From assembly GCA_903849645.1 (NCBI GenBank), contig CAINJJ010000023.1, positions 62,001 to 126,000 of the forward strand: a stretch of DNA of 64,000 bases, given 5' to 3'. Position 1 is the first letter of the stretch, and each line of letters opens with the position of its first letter. The DNA is from an uncultured Acidobacteriaceae bacterium. Its GTDB lineage: Bacteria; Acidobacteriota; Terriglobia; Terriglobales; Acidobacteriaceae. Below the pieces are notes generated by a model. The model ran no database searches and was not told the DNA's origin. It worked only from the letters and a program-made list of their open reading frames with translations. This document shows, one piece after another, positions 33,864-43,828 of this stretch. Position numbers and translations under genes: made by a program.

Positions 33864-36800
33864 ATGAAGCTCACGAGACGCGAGTGGTTGCACACCGGGA
33901 GATGGATGGCGCTGAGCCTGCTGGGGATGGCGCTGAGCTGGGCGGCGGGCGCGCAGGCGGTCAGCACGACGACAGTGCAGGGTACGGTGTACCTGGCCAA
34001 CGGGCGGCCCGGAGCAGGGACGCTGAGCGTGAGCTGGGCGGCGTTTACGACGGCGAACAACCGGGCGGTGGCGGCGGGGCGGACAACGGTGACGATTGCG
34101 CCGGACGGGTTTATGAGCGTGAATCTAGCGCCGAACCAGGGGGCGACGCCGGCGGGGCTCTACTACACGGCGATCTACAACCTGAGCGACGGGACGACGA
34201 GCACGGAGTACTGGGTGGTGCCGGCGGCGGCGCAGGCGGCCCTGGGGCAGGTGCGGGCGCAACTGATGCCGGCGGCGCAGGCGGTGCAGGCGGTGAGCAA
34301 GACGTATGTGGACCAACTTGTGACGGCGCGTACGAGCAACGCGCTGACGATTCAAGGGGGGACGCTGAGCGGGCCGCTGACGTTGAACGCCGATCCGACG
34401 ACGGCTCTGCAGGCCTCGGACAAGCACTATGTGGACGCACAGTTCAACCTGGCGGTGCCGCTGGCGGGCGGGAACATGACGGGTCCGCTGGCAACGCCGG
34501 CGGTGAACGGGGTGCAGGCTCCGACGCCGTTGGGGGCGCAGACAACGCTGCAGGCGGCGGTGACGGCGGCGGGGACGACGGGGGCGGTGGAGATTCCGCC
34601 GACGTATGCGGGGACGGACGGTTTTACGAACCCGAACGGCGTATATGTGCGGGATTTGCGGCAGAGGGGCTCGCAGCAGTTTGAGCGGAGCGTGAAGGAG
34701 TTTGGAGCGGTTTGCGATGGGAGCAGCGACGACACGAGCGCGCTGCAGTCGGCACTGAACTATGCGCAGGCGCACGGGGTGGCGCTGACGATTCCGCAGG
34801 GGACGTGCAAGACGCGGACGCTGAACTGGCATGGGGAGTCGATCGGCGGTCTGGGCAAGCAGGTGTCGGCGCTGAAGGGGTTTCCGGGGCAGGATGTGCT
34901 GGCGACGGCGGCGGACAGCGGGAGTTTGCTGAGCAATACGCGGGTTCATGATCTGACGATTTATGTGGACCAGAGCGTGGATGTGTCGTGCGCGGCGGCG
35001 ACGGGCAGGGCGGCGGCGGGGAGCTGCGCGTTGAACCGGCCGGTGGAGGGCAACTCAATTTTTTCGCCGGGGGGGAACGGGCTGACGGGGACGGCGGGGA
35101 CGGGCGCGGGCTGGGCGGTGGGCAACTGCGCGATTGCACTGCCGGCGGCGACGGGCGCGGGCGGGAACGGGCTGCGCGTGGCGGTGGTGGAGAATGTGGC
35201 GATTGCGACGACGGGCGCGGACCCGATGGCGCAGTACCCTGGCGCGGACTCGACGCACACCTGCGGGCTTTACCTGGGGCAATGGCCGCAGTGGAGCGAG
35301 TTTCGCAATATCGACATACGTGGAGTGGGGACGGGAGTGGCGATTCCGGCGCTGCCGGGGACGACGCCGACGGGGCTGACAGCGGACTCAAACCGGTGGC
35401 AGAACGTGACGATTCAGGCGGTGCACGGGTTCACGGCGGCGGCGGGGTCGAACAATGTGCTGGACAACGTGGTGGTGACGGCGGGGAACTCGGCGGCCAT
35501 GGGCGAGCCGCCGACGGGGCTGGTGCTGGACCTGGGGAGCGGGCAGCAGGGCTGGGCGGTACGCAACGCGGTGGTGCAGGCGGGGTGGTACGCGGTGCAG
35601 CCGCAGTTGACGGTGACGGCGCTGGGCGGCGCGGTGACCGGGGTGGCGGTGGGCGTGGAGAAGGGGCTGGGGTTTGACCCGTATGGGACGCAGGTCGCGG
35701 TGGGGTTCAGCGGGAGCTGCACGGCGCAGGCGACGGCGAGCGTGAACGCCAACGGTTCGATTGGAACGGTGACGGTGACGCAGGGCGGGACGGGCTGCTC
35801 GTCCATGACGACGGCGAGCCTGGTCGCGGCGGGGACGTGGGACACGGCGGCGCCGGTGAACCTGATTGGCGGGCAGAACATGACGCTGACGGGAGGCAAC
35901 CTGCTGACGAGCAACGGCGGGTATACGGTGTGGAACGCAACCGGCTCGGAGATGCGCGGGACGCAGACGGGAGCGGGAGGCGGGACGCTGCCGGGCGGTG
36001 GGAGCTATGCGGGGCTGGTGGCGAACGCCCCACTGGGAGCGGCGCAACAGGTGGAGCAGTTCGCGGGGGTGGACTTTGGAGCAAAGCTGCAGGCATGCCT
36101 GGGGACGCTGAATGCGGTGTACGGAGGGACGTGCGACGCGCGGAATTTTACGGGGAGCCTGTCGATGGGATCGAACCTGACGATATCGACGGCGAATGCG
36201 ACGGTGCTGCTGCCCTGCGCGACGATTTCAACGACCAGCCAAGTGATTGTGACGGCGGGAACGCGGAATGTGTCGCTGCGGGGCTGCTCACTGCGCGGAT
36301 CGAGCGCGGCGAGCGGGAGCCTGGGCGGGACGGTGTTTGTGTACTCGGGAAGCGGGGCGCTGGTGCAGGTGGGCGACCCGACGTATACGGCGGAGACGCC
36401 GGGGTTCCACCTGGACAACGCGGCGATCAACATCACGGGCGCTGGGAGCGCGACGGCGCAGGGCCTGGCGGCCTATCGGACGCAGGAAATCTACCTTGAG
36501 AGCCTCTACCTGCTGGGGAACGGGAACCAGACGGGGATGACGCTGGACGGGACGGGGAACTATACGGGAGGCACGCTGCTCGATCTGCAGTTCACGGGGT
36601 TCAAGACGGCGCTGAACGCGATCGGGCACCAGCAATCGAACCCGGCGACGACGGACTGGGTGAACGCGAGCACGTTTGTTCGGCTGCATATCAACTGCCC
36701 GACGAGCGGGGGAAGCCCGATCAGCGGAACGTATGGCATCAACCTGGCGCAGGGAGATGGAAACACGTTCACGGGCGGCGATGTGGAAGGATGCGACACG

Positions 36801-39800
36801 GCGCTGCACCTGGGCCCGAATGCGCAGAACAACACGATTGTGGGGCTGCGGACGGAGGTTTCAAACCACCAGATTGTGGCGGATGCGGGGAGCAGCTACA
36901 ACAACTGGGTGGCAGGCGGCGCGATGTACACGGGGCAACTGACGGACAACGGGACGCGGAACAGCTTTCTGGACACGTTTCACCGCAGCTTCAACGGGAT
37001 GAACGGGGACTGGTACGGAAGCCAGAAGGACGGCACGATTACCAACCACTACCGCATCGGCATTGGGGTGGGGAATGAGCGGGGATTGCTGGACCGCTAC
37101 CAGACGGACTACGGATACCGGTGGACGACGGGGCTGACGGACGCGACGGCGGGGGTGCAGTACTTTGAGGTGCTGGACGAGCTGAACAACGTGAACCGGC
37201 TGGCGATTGCGCAGTACAACAACGGGCAGGGGAGCACGAACAACCAGACGGTGATCAACGCGGCGGGTACGGGCGCGGTGGTGTTGAACGGGTCAAACAA
37301 CGCGGGCACGGGCGGCCTGGTGATCGGCTCGGGAGGGCCGAGCGAGACGACGGTGGCGACGATCTCGAGCACGGGGAACGCGCAGTTTGTGGGGACGTTG
37401 CAGGTGAGCGGGGCATCGACGTTTGCGAGTTCTCCGACGGTAAAGAACCAGGCGGACGCGGAGATCGACGCGTTTCTGTGGGCGGGGGCGACGACAAGCC
37501 AGAAGGAGTCGTACACCTACCGGGACTGGAACGGGAACAGCCAGTGGTACATGGTGAAGGACCAGAACAACAACTGGGCGCTGAACTCGGCGACGGGGGG
37601 GCTGGACAGCTTCAAGGCCTACCAGAGCTCGAACTCGGGCGACACGTATATCAACGCGTCAAACAGCGCGGGCGCGGTGCGGGTGAACTACGAGTCAGGT
37701 TCCGGCAGCGCCTTCAACATTTATGGGGGGAACAGCAGCACGCTGTACGCGAGCTTTATCGGGGCGGCGGCGATCAAGTTTCCGGGGCTGGCGGCCAGCA
37801 GCGGGCGGAACTGCCTGCAGATCGACAACTCGGGCTACATCACGAACACGGGCGCGACGTGCGGGACGGGGAACACGAACGGCACGGTGAACGTAGGCTC
37901 GGCGGGTCAGATTGCGTATTACTCGGCCAACGGCGCGGCGATTGCGGGAACCAACGCAGTGGCGGTGAACGTGGGCGGGACGGGAGCTTCAACGGCCGCG
38001 GGGGCGCTGGCGAACCTGGGGGGCGTGTCCGCGACCCAAACGACGGCGCAGGCGATGGGCGGGGCGCTGAATTTGCCGGTCCTGGAAGGGATGATGAATG
38101 CCGACCAGAAGCAGTCGCCGGCGGGGACGGGGAACAACGGCATCGCGCAGTCGATTGCGCAGTGCGCATCGCAGACATATGCATGCCTGATCCAGGCGCC
38201 GGCGCTGTATGCGCTGACCGAGGCCCAGCCTTTTGGCGGGTCGGCGACAAACTATTATCCGCCGCTGATCAACGGGCCGACTTCGTCGCAGGCGACGGCG
38301 GGGGTTCTGGATATGCGGTACGGGGTACCGCAGTGGATCTTCAACCAGTCACAAGCTGTGAGCAACCGGTTTCTGGCGTCGCCGACGTTCACGATGAACA
38401 ACGTCAGCGGGCCGGGGCAGGGGTTGAGCGCGCACTATGCCAGCGCCCTGAACCTGCAGAGCCTGATCTTTGCGGGCGGGAGGAACCTGTACAACAGCGC
38501 CGCGGGCTATGGGGACAAGGTGAACGCACAGACGCTGGGGATCTCGTCCTACCGGTATACGCAGGCACAGGGCGGAGGGGACCTGGCGCAGGCAGAGATG
38601 TGCCTGGGCAACGGCGATTGCGTGGGCCACACGCTGGACACGATCAGCTATGGCGGTCCCAACACGGCATCGGACGAAGGCAACGAGTCGACGCGGTTTG
38701 AGGCGATCGAGGGCGGACAGGTATTCGGGGCCACCCTGGCGTCGAAGGTGAGCGCCGGCGATGGATCGATGACGATGACGACCAGCGCGCAGGCCAACAA
38801 CGGCTTTCAGGGCGAGGGGCGGCTGCTGATCGATCTCAGCCAGGGATACAACGCGGGCTACATCTCCTCGATCACCGCTGTTGGGGGCAATGAGGTGGTC
38901 ACGTGCGCGGGGTGCAACTGGGACTCGACCTTCGGGACATCGTCGCAGACGACACTGAGCAGCGTGGTGGGGAACGGCGCCTCGCCGACGAATACGTTTC
39001 CGCAGTCAAATGTTGTGCTTTCAGTGGCCTCGACAACGGGGTTCACGGCGGGCAACCTGGCGTGCATCTGGGACTACGACTACGAGTGCGAAAAGATCAC
39101 GGCGGTGGGCGGGGGCACGGTGACCATCGCCACGGCGCGGCTTCCGCATCAGGCGGGGGCGTATGTGACGACGGGCGGTCTGGCCGGGTTCGCGATCGAG
39201 TTCGAGGCCGACCGGGTGACGCCGGGCAATACCAACGGGGTTTCGACCATGCCGGACAGCGGGCTGGTGTCGATGGTGCGCGACGCACTGCCGGTTATGT
39301 ACAACTCGAGCGGCAATCAGCTTGTCTTCTTCCAGAGCGGCAACGGGCTGCCGGGGGCGGCGAACGGCTATTCCGGACGCGCCTACAAGCAGATGGGCAG
39401 CGGAGGCAACGTTTCGCTTACGGTTGGGGGAGGGGTAGTGACAGGCTGCGCGGCGAGCGGGGGGAGCGGGTACCTGTCCTCGTCGCAGCCGCCGCAGGTG
39501 CAGATCTCCGGAACCTACACGAGCGCCCCGGTAGTGCAGGTGAGCGGGATTACGGGGGGGGCATTGAGCGGATGCACGATCCTGAATCCCGGTGCGAGTG
39601 TGACCGCGGCGACAGCGACGGTGACGCCGGCGAATCCCTACGATCTGTATCCGGCGACCAAGGTCACGGGAGTCTATAACAGCGCGATTGGCAAGGTGGA
39701 TGGGACGCTGCAGACGGAACCGCCCGCGGGAACATTCGCGGTGGGCGACCTGATCGAGGAGCCGCATTACTTCTGGCAGCATGTCAGCGGCTACACGAGT

Positions 39801-40796
39801 GTCGTGGGGTCATACATTCCTTCATTGAACGGCGCGGGCCGGTCGGGCGTTGCAGTTGCGATGGCTGGGGTGTGGCAGGGGAACGACAGCGGGATGACGC
39901 TCACCAACGGCTCCGATGGAAGCCTGTATGCGGGGTTTCCAGGGGGGGCGCCCTGGACCGTGGGCCGCGGGCAACTGGCGCCGCCGTACGGGTACCGGCT
40001 GAACGGCGTGTTTGGCAGCGGGCTGCAGATGGACACGCCGCCCATGGGCACGAATGTGGGGATGGGTGGAGCGGTGACGGTTCGCTGCGGAACGCCGGGC
40101 TGCGCAAACTGGACCTCTAACTACAACGTGCTGGCGGTGCAGGGGAACGGCGGCATCGACGGGTTGAGCTACAACCCATCGACGCGGGCATGGACGCTGA
40201 GCGGGGGGTCATTTACGTTGAGCGCCACGGCGAACGGGAATATGCCGGTGGTGGCTGGATCGCCAGCGGCCGGGCACCTGGCGGCCTGGGGCAGCGCGAC
40301 GCCGCGGACGCTGGTGGACGGCGGGGCGGTGGCCGGTTCCGGGGCTGCATTCACGACAGGCCCGGCGAGTTCGGTAGCGAACGATACGGCGTGCTTTGCA
40401 GACACGGCGGGGACGCTGAAGGACTGCGGAGTGGCGGCAGCCGCGCCGGAGAAGGTGCTGGCGGGGTATACGCCGTGCGCGAACCTGATGACGGGCAACT
40501 GCAGCGGATACCAGTTCACGGCGGTGGCCGGGGGAACGATCGACCGGCTGGACGTCTCGGTGTTCACGGCGGGAGCGGGGTGCACCACGACGCCGGTCTT
40601 TGGGCTGTACGACACGACGGCGGGGACGGCGCTGATTACGGCGACGATCACCAATGGGTCGACGGGGGCGTTCAGCTCGACGGCGGCCTCGGGGTCGATG
40701 GTGGCCGGGCACACGCTGGTGATGAAGGCGACCACTCTGGGGGCGGGGTGCACGACGAGCCCGCAGAACCTGTCATGGGTGCTGCAGACGCACTAG
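33864..40796 (+). CDS. Giant exported tail-fibre/beta-helix protein
   Basis: 2310 residues. The N-terminus MKLTRREWLHTGRWMALSLL reads as a signal peptide with a twin-arginine-like RRE, cleaved near AGAQA. Residues about 150-215 hold phage tail-fibre repeats (SKTYVDQLV, GGTLSGPLTLNADPTTALQA, SDKHYVDAQF, GGNMTGPLA). A pectate-lyase-3/tailspike motif, FGAVCDGSSDDTSALQSALN, starts near 279, leading into a parallel beta-helix; a second helix-like region covers about 710-1080. Further fibre-like segments (GTLQVSGASTFASS, VNVGGTGASTAAGALANLGG) follow, and the end is a small beta-domain with cysteine pairs. Probably a surface or virion adhesin/depolymerase; no GH28 active-site set could be confirmed by eye. 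Strongly G-biased codons like its neighbours. Confidence 0.85.
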   Translation: MKLTRREWLHTGRWMALSLLGMALSWAAGAQAVSTTTVQGTVYLANGRPGAGTLSVSWAAFTTANNRAVAAGRTTVTIAPDGFMSVNLAPNQGATPAGLYYTAIYNLSDGTTSTEYWVVPAAAQAALGQVRAQLMPAAQAVQAVSKTYVDQLVTARTSNALTIQGGTLSGPLTLNADPTTALQASDKHYVDAQFNLAVPLAGGNMTGPLATPAVNGVQAPTPLGAQTTLQAAVTAAGTTGAVEIPPTYAGTDGFTNPNGVYVRDLRQRGSQQFERSVKEFGAVCDGSSDDTSALQSALNYAQAHGVALTIPQGTCKTRTLNWHGESIGGLGKQVSALKGFPGQDVLATAADSGSLLSNTRVHDLTIYVDQSVDVSCAAATGRAAAGSCALNRPVEGNSIFSPGGNGLTGTAGTGAGWAVGNCAIALPAATGAGGNGLRVAVVENVAIATTGADPMAQYPGADSTHTCGLYLGQWPQWSEFRNIDIRGVGTGVAIPALPGTTPTGLTADSNRWQNVTIQAVHGFTAAAGSNNVLDNVVVTAGNSAAMGEPPTGLVLDLGSGQQGWAVRNAVVQAGWYAVQPQLTVTALGGAVTGVAVGVEKGLGFDPYGTQVAVGFSGSCTAQATASVNANGSIGTVTVTQGGTGCSSMTTASLVAAGTWDTAAPVNLIGGQNMTLTGGNLLTSNGGYTVWNATGSEMRGTQTGAGGGTLPGGGSYAGLVANAPLGAAQQVEQFAGVDFGAKLQACLGTLNAVYGGTCDARNFTGSLSMGSNLTISTANATVLLPCATISTTSQVIVTAGTRNVSLRGCSLRGSSAASGSLGGTVFVYSGSGALVQVGDPTYTAETPGFHLDNAAINITGAGSATAQGLAAYRTQEIYLESLYLLGNGNQTGMTLDGTGNYTGGTLLDLQFTGFKTALNAIGHQQSNPATTDWVNASTFVRLHINCPTSGGSPISGTYGINLAQGDGNTFTGGDVEGCDTALHLGPNAQNNTIVGLRTEVSNHQIVADAGSSYNNWVAGGAMYTGQLTDNGTRNSFLDTFHRSFNGMNGDWYGSQKDGTITNHYRIGIGVGNERGLLDRYQTDYGYRWTTGLTDATAGVQYFEVLDELNNVNRLAIAQYNNGQGSTNNQTVINAAGTGAVVLNGSNNAGTGGLVIGSGGPSETTVATISSTGNAQFVGTLQVSGASTFASSPTVKNQADAEIDAFLWAGATTSQKESYTYRDWNGNSQWYMVKDQNNNWALNSATGGLDSFKAYQSSNSGDTYINASNSAGAVRVNYESGSGSAFNIYGGNSSTLYASFIGAAAIKFPGLAASSGRNCLQIDNSGYITNTGATCGTGNTNGTVNVGSAGQIAYYSANGAAIAGTNAVAVNVGGTGASTAAGALANLGGVSATQTTAQAMGGALNLPVLEGMMNADQKQSPAGTGNNGIAQSIAQCASQTYACLIQAPALYALTEAQPFGGSATNYYPPLINGPTSSQATAGVLDMRYGVPQWIFNQSQAVSNRFLASPTFTMNNVSGPGQGLSAHYASALNLQSLIFAGGRNLYNSAAGYGDKVNAQTLGISSYRYTQAQGGGDLAQAEMCLGNGDCVGHTLDTISYGGPNTASDEGNESTRFEAIEGGQVFGATLASKVSAGDGSMTMTTSAQANNGFQGEGRLLIDLSQGYNAGYISSITAVGGNEVVTCAGCNWDSTFGTSSQTTLSSVVGNGASPTNTFPQSNVVLSVASTTGFTAGNLACIWDYDYECEKITAVGGGTVTIATARLPHQAGAYVTTGGLAGFAIEFEADRVTPGNTNGVSTMPDSGLVSMVRDALPVMYNSSGNQLVFFQSGNGLPGAANGYSGRAYKQMGSGGNVSLTVGGGVVTGCAASGGSGYLSSSQPPQVQISGTYTSAPVVQVSGITGGALSGCTILNPGASVTAATATVTPANPYDLYPATKVTGVYNSAIGKVDGTLQTEPPAGTFAVGDLIEEPHYFWQHVSGYTSVVGSYIPSLNGAGRSGVAVAMAGVWQGNDSGMTLTNGSDGSLYAGFPGGAPWTVGRGQLAPPYGYRLNGVFGSGLQMDTPPMGTNVGMGGAVTVRCGTPGCANWTSNYNVLAVQGNGGIDGLSYNPSTRAWTLSGGSFTLSATANGNMPVVAGSPAAGHLAAWGSATPRTLVDGGAVAGSGAAFTTGPASSVANDTACFADTAGTLKDCGVAAAAPEKVLAGYTPCANLMTGNCSGYQFTAVAGGTIDRLDVSVFTAGAGCTTTPVFGLYDTTAGTALITATITNGSTGAFSSTAASGSMVAGHTLVMKATTLGAGCTTSPQNLSWVLQTH

Positions 40797-40867
40797 TGCG
40801 TATCTCCAATGAACCTGCCTTGAGTGGTGCGTCTGATGTTGGTTGCAGAACAACCGCAGATGCTTCG

Positions 40868-40908
40868 ACTCACAACCCGCAAGCTGAAAAGCGCTTGGGG
40901 TTGTGAGT
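40868..40908. repeat. Hairpin between the giant protein and terL
   Basis: Perfect 11-bp inverted repeat ACTCACAACCC (40868-40878) / GGGTTGTGAGT (40898-40908), with a further AAGC/GCTT pairing inside. No T-run follows. Could end the upstream transcript. Confidence 0.6.
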
Positions 40909-40947
40909 TGAGGACGAACCGGTTGATTCAGTGTCGTGGTATCCCAA

Positions 40948-40990
40948 CCATTCGCCGGAAAGATGGCGAATGGATGGAGCACCCAGATTT
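40948..40990. repeat. CCATTCGCC hairpin with GGATGG-GCACCC tail
   Basis: 9-bp stem CCATTCGCC (40948-40956) / GGCGAATGG (40965-40973) with an 8-nt loop, then ATGGAGCACCC. It resembles the unit at 16838-16868. Confidence 0.55.
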
Positions 40991-41047
40991 TCTGGCGAAC
41001 CGGCGGGGGCAGAGCGCGGAGTTTGCCTGGCGGAGATGGGGGGACCA

Positions 41048-42586
41048 ATGACGGAAGCGGGTGGGATTCGGGGGCCTGGGGCGGAGGAGCGGGTGCTATG
41101 CGCCGAGGATGTGGATGCCGAGGAGCTGCCGCGGTATGGGCGGATCCTGGACACGCGTCCGGCGAGCCTGCAGGGGCGGACAGTGGGGATGGCGCTGGCG
41201 GAGCAACTGCTGCTGGTGAGAACGAAGGACGGGTGGACGGCTCCGCTGCGGGCGAATGCTGCGCAGAGAGCCTTTGAGCGGCGGCGGGGGCAGCGGAACA
41301 TTGTGCTGAAGGCGCGGCAGATGGGGATGACGACGTGGGCGGCGGCGCGGTTCTTTTTGAAGACGATTACGCAGCCGGGGACGCTGACGCTGGAGGTGGC
41401 GCATACGCAGGAGGCGGCGGAGGAGATCTTCAGGATTGTGCACCGGTTTGTGGACTGGCTTCCAGATGAGCTGCGGGAGGGGGTGTTGAAGACTTCGCGG
41501 GCCAACGTGCGGCAGATCGTGTTTCCGGAGATCGATGCGCAGTACCGGGTGGTATCCGCCGGGGACAGAAACGCGGGGCGAGGGCTGACGGCGCAAAACG
41601 TGCACTGTTCAGAGCTGGCGCGCTGGCCGGGGGATCCGGCGGAGACGCTGGCGGGGCTGCGGGCGGCGATGTCGCCGGGGGCCGAGCTGATTTTGGAGTC
41701 CACGCCGGACGGGGTGGGCGGATGCTTTCACGAGGAGTGGCAGAAGGCAGCGGAGACGGGGATGGTGCGGCACTTCTTTCCCTGGTGGATGGAAAAGCGC
41801 TATCGGGCGAAAGCGGTGGAGGAAGGGAGTCTGACGGGGGAAGAGCGGGAGCTGATGGCGCGACACGGGCTGGACCTGGGGCAGATCGGCTACCGGAGGC
41901 GGTTGCGGGCGGATTTTCGCGGGCTGGCGCGGCAGGAATATGCCGAGGATGCGGAGAGCTGCTTTCTGGCCAGCGGGGAGTCGGTCTTTGAGCTGGCGGC
42001 GATTGAAGACCGGCTGGGGACGGCGCCGGAGGCGGTGGAGACAAGGCGCAACGGAGAACTGGAGATCTGGCTACCTCCGCTGGCGGGAAAGCAGTACCTG
42101 GTGGCGGTGGACCCGGCGGGCGGAGGCAGCGAGGGGGACTACTCAGCAGCCCAGGTGCTGGAGCTTGAGACCGGGATGCAGTGCGCGGAGTTTGCAGGAC
42201 ATGTGGGCGGGCTGGAGCTGGCCAGTCTGGTGACGGCACTGGCCGCCGAGTACAACCACGCATGGCTGGTGGTGGAGCGGAACAACCACGGGAGCGGGGT
42301 GCTGGCGCTGGCGGAGACGGTCTGCGGATATGGCCGGATCTACCGGCAGGGCGGACAGCCGGGCTGGCTGACGACCTCGATGAGCCGTCCGGCGGCGCTG
42401 GGCAAGCTGGGCGCGGGACTGGTGGAGGAGCCGGAGCGGTTTCAAAGCCGGAGGCTGCTGGCGGAGTGCAGAGGGTTTGTGCGGCTGGCGGACGGGCGGA
42501 GCGGGGCGCGGGCGGGAATGCACGACGACCGGGTGATGGCGATGGCGATCGGGTTGGGAGCAAGGACGGAGATGATGGGGCAGTGA
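41048..42586 (+). CDS. Phage terminase large subunit
   Basis: DNA-packaging ATPase/nuclease of 512 residues. The ATG at 41048 (MTEAGGIRGPG) is preceded by GGGGGGA; the frame open from 40931 runs through a repeat hairpin and is not used. The ATPase half has the deviant Walker A KARQMGMTT and a Walker B region around VHCSELARW with the coupling ESTPDGVGG. The RNase H-like nuclease half shows its acidic residues in VAVDPAGGGSEGDY, VVERNNHG and HDDRVMAMAIG. Both halves look complete. The small subunit is not obvious. The stop codon lies inside the first unit of the AGTGAACAGTG repeat array. Confidence 0.92.
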   Translation: MTEAGGIRGPGAEERVLCAEDVDAEELPRYGRILDTRPASLQGRTVGMALAEQLLLVRTKDGWTAPLRANAAQRAFERRRGQRNIVLKARQMGMTTWAAARFFLKTITQPGTLTLEVAHTQEAAEEIFRIVHRFVDWLPDELREGVLKTSRANVRQIVFPEIDAQYRVVSAGDRNAGRGLTAQNVHCSELARWPGDPAETLAGLRAAMSPGAELILESTPDGVGGCFHEEWQKAAETGMVRHFFPWWMEKRYRAKAVEEGSLTGEERELMARHGLDLGQIGYRRRLRADFRGLARQEYAEDAESCFLASGESVFELAAIEDRLGTAPEAVETRRNGELEIWLPPLAGKQYLVAVDPAGGGSEGDYSAAQVLELETGMQCAEFAGHVGGLELASLVTALAAEYNHAWLVVERNNHGSGVLALAETVCGYGRIYRQGGQPGWLTTSMSRPAALGKLGAGLVEEPERFQSRRLLAECRGFVRLADGRSGARAGMHDDRVMAMAIGLGARTEMMGQ

Positions 42587-42622
42587 GCAGTGAGCAGTGA
42601 ACAGTGGGCAGTGAACAGTGGA
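42581..42622 (+). repeat. GTGAACAGTG-type repeat array, left arm
   Basis: About four units of CAGTGA(G/A)CAGTG(G/A) run from the terL stop codon. The inverted counterpart at 42729-42768 makes a long imperfect inverted repeat with a spacer of about 105 bp. Confidence 0.8.
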
Positions 42623-42728
42623 CAAGTGAAGAAGTGAAGTAGTGAACACGTGGGGCACTTCAGCTACTTAGGGGGGCAGGCGTCTTGCAGGCTTTTGGAT
42701 GGTTGATTCATTCCGCGGGCTTTGCCTA

Positions 42729-42768
42729 TCACTGCTCACTGCTCACTGTTCACTGCCCACTGTTCCCT
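42729..42768 (-). repeat. GTGAACAGTG-type repeat array, right arm
   Basis: CACTGCTCACTG, CACTGTTCACTG and CACTGCCCACTG units, inverted relative to 42581-42622. It stands immediately before the HipA-like kinase gene. Confidence 0.8.
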
Positions 42769-42828
42769 GTTGCCGGGCCTCAGCGCATAGAATCCGTGTA
42801 TCAATCCTGAAAGGGCGAGGGGACGGGC

Positions 42829-43683
42829 TTGGCGGTTCTGGCGGTGCAGCACATCCGGCGGATGCGAGGCGGAGCGCAGGGCCAGCTGATGCTGGGCGCG
42901 GATGGGCACGCCTATGTGGTGAAGTTCCAGAACAACCCGCAGCATATGCGCGTGCTGGCAAATGAGTTTCTGGCCTCGAGACTGGCAGCGGCGGCGGGGC
43001 TGACGGCGCCCGAAGTCGCGCTGGTGGATGTATCGAGCTGGCTGGTGGACCATACGCCGGAGCTGGAGATCGACCTGGGGCGGCGGCGGGAGCGGTGCAA
43101 GGCGGGACTGCAGTTCGGGTCGCGGTTCGTGGGCGGGCTGATGCCAGGCCAGGTGGTGGATTACCTGCCGGAGGAGCAACTGGCAGAGGTGAAGAACCTG
43201 AAGGAGTTCGCGGGCATCCTGGCATTGGACAAGTGGACGGGAAACGCCAACGGACGGCAGGCGGTGTTTACGCGCAGGCAGCGGGAGCGGTGCTACCGGG
43301 CGGTGTTCATCGACTTTGGATACTGTTTTCATGCCGGGGAGTGGCGGTTTGAGGATGTACCGCTGCGCGGGGTCTACTATCGCAACGATGTTTACCGGGA
43401 GATCGCGGGTTGGGATGCGTTCGAGCCGTGGCTGAGCCGGCTGGAGACGATGGCGGCGGAGACGGTGTGGGCGGCGGCAGGCGAGATTCCACCGGAGTGG
43501 TACGGGGGAGACATGAGCGAGATGGAGGCCCTGGTGGAGAAGCTGCTGGCGCGGCGGAGCCGGATCCGGGAGCTGATTGAAGGGTTCGGGAGATCGGACC
43601 GGAGGCCATTTCCTAAATGGGAGGGGATGGGAGGAGTGGGAGGGAAAGGGTCTTGGAGAGAGGGTGCGTGGGGTTTAGGATGA
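42829..43683 (+). CDS. HipA-like kinase (cargo gene in phage block)
   Basis: 284 residues from TTG 42829; the next in-frame ATG is at 42862, past the first strand. Kinase features can be traced: Lys32 in YVVKF, Glu46 in ANEFLAS, catalytic loop D134-KWTGNANGRQ (D134, N139 or N141) and the metal-binding D162-F-G in FIDFGYCF. This is the HipA-C-like small kinase fold (HipA_2 type) with no N-terminal HipA subdomain and no adjacent HipB helix-turn-helix gene. The active site appears intact. The last 35 residues are Gly/Arg/Trp-rich. It sits between terL and portal, where no virion function is expected, directly before the DUF3037 gene, a pairing I recall as recurrent. Role inferred: anti-phage, exclusion or growth control. 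Confidence 0.78.
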   Translation: MAVLAVQHIRRMRGGAQGQLMLGADGHAYVVKFQNNPQHMRVLANEFLASRLAAAAGLTAPEVALVDVSSWLVDHTPELEIDLGRRRERCKAGLQFGSRFVGGLMPGQVVDYLPEEQLAEVKNLKEFAGILALDKWTGNANGRQAVFTRRQRERCYRAVFIDFGYCFHAGEWRFEDVPLRGVYYRNDVYREIAGWDAFEPWLSRLETMAAETVWAAAGEIPPEWYGGDMSEMEALVEKLLARRSRIRELIEGFGRSDRRPFPKWEGMGGVGGKGSWREGAWGLG

Positions 43684-43828
43684 CGGGAAGCGTGAACTAG
43701 GGTGGGCGGACAAGAGCAACGGGAAGGATGGGCGGGAATGGGGTGTGGCGATGATAGACAGGAGCGCGTCACGGAGATGATGGGCAGGAACCGAATGCAG
43801 GCATGATGAGCGGGAACGGACAGCGGAG

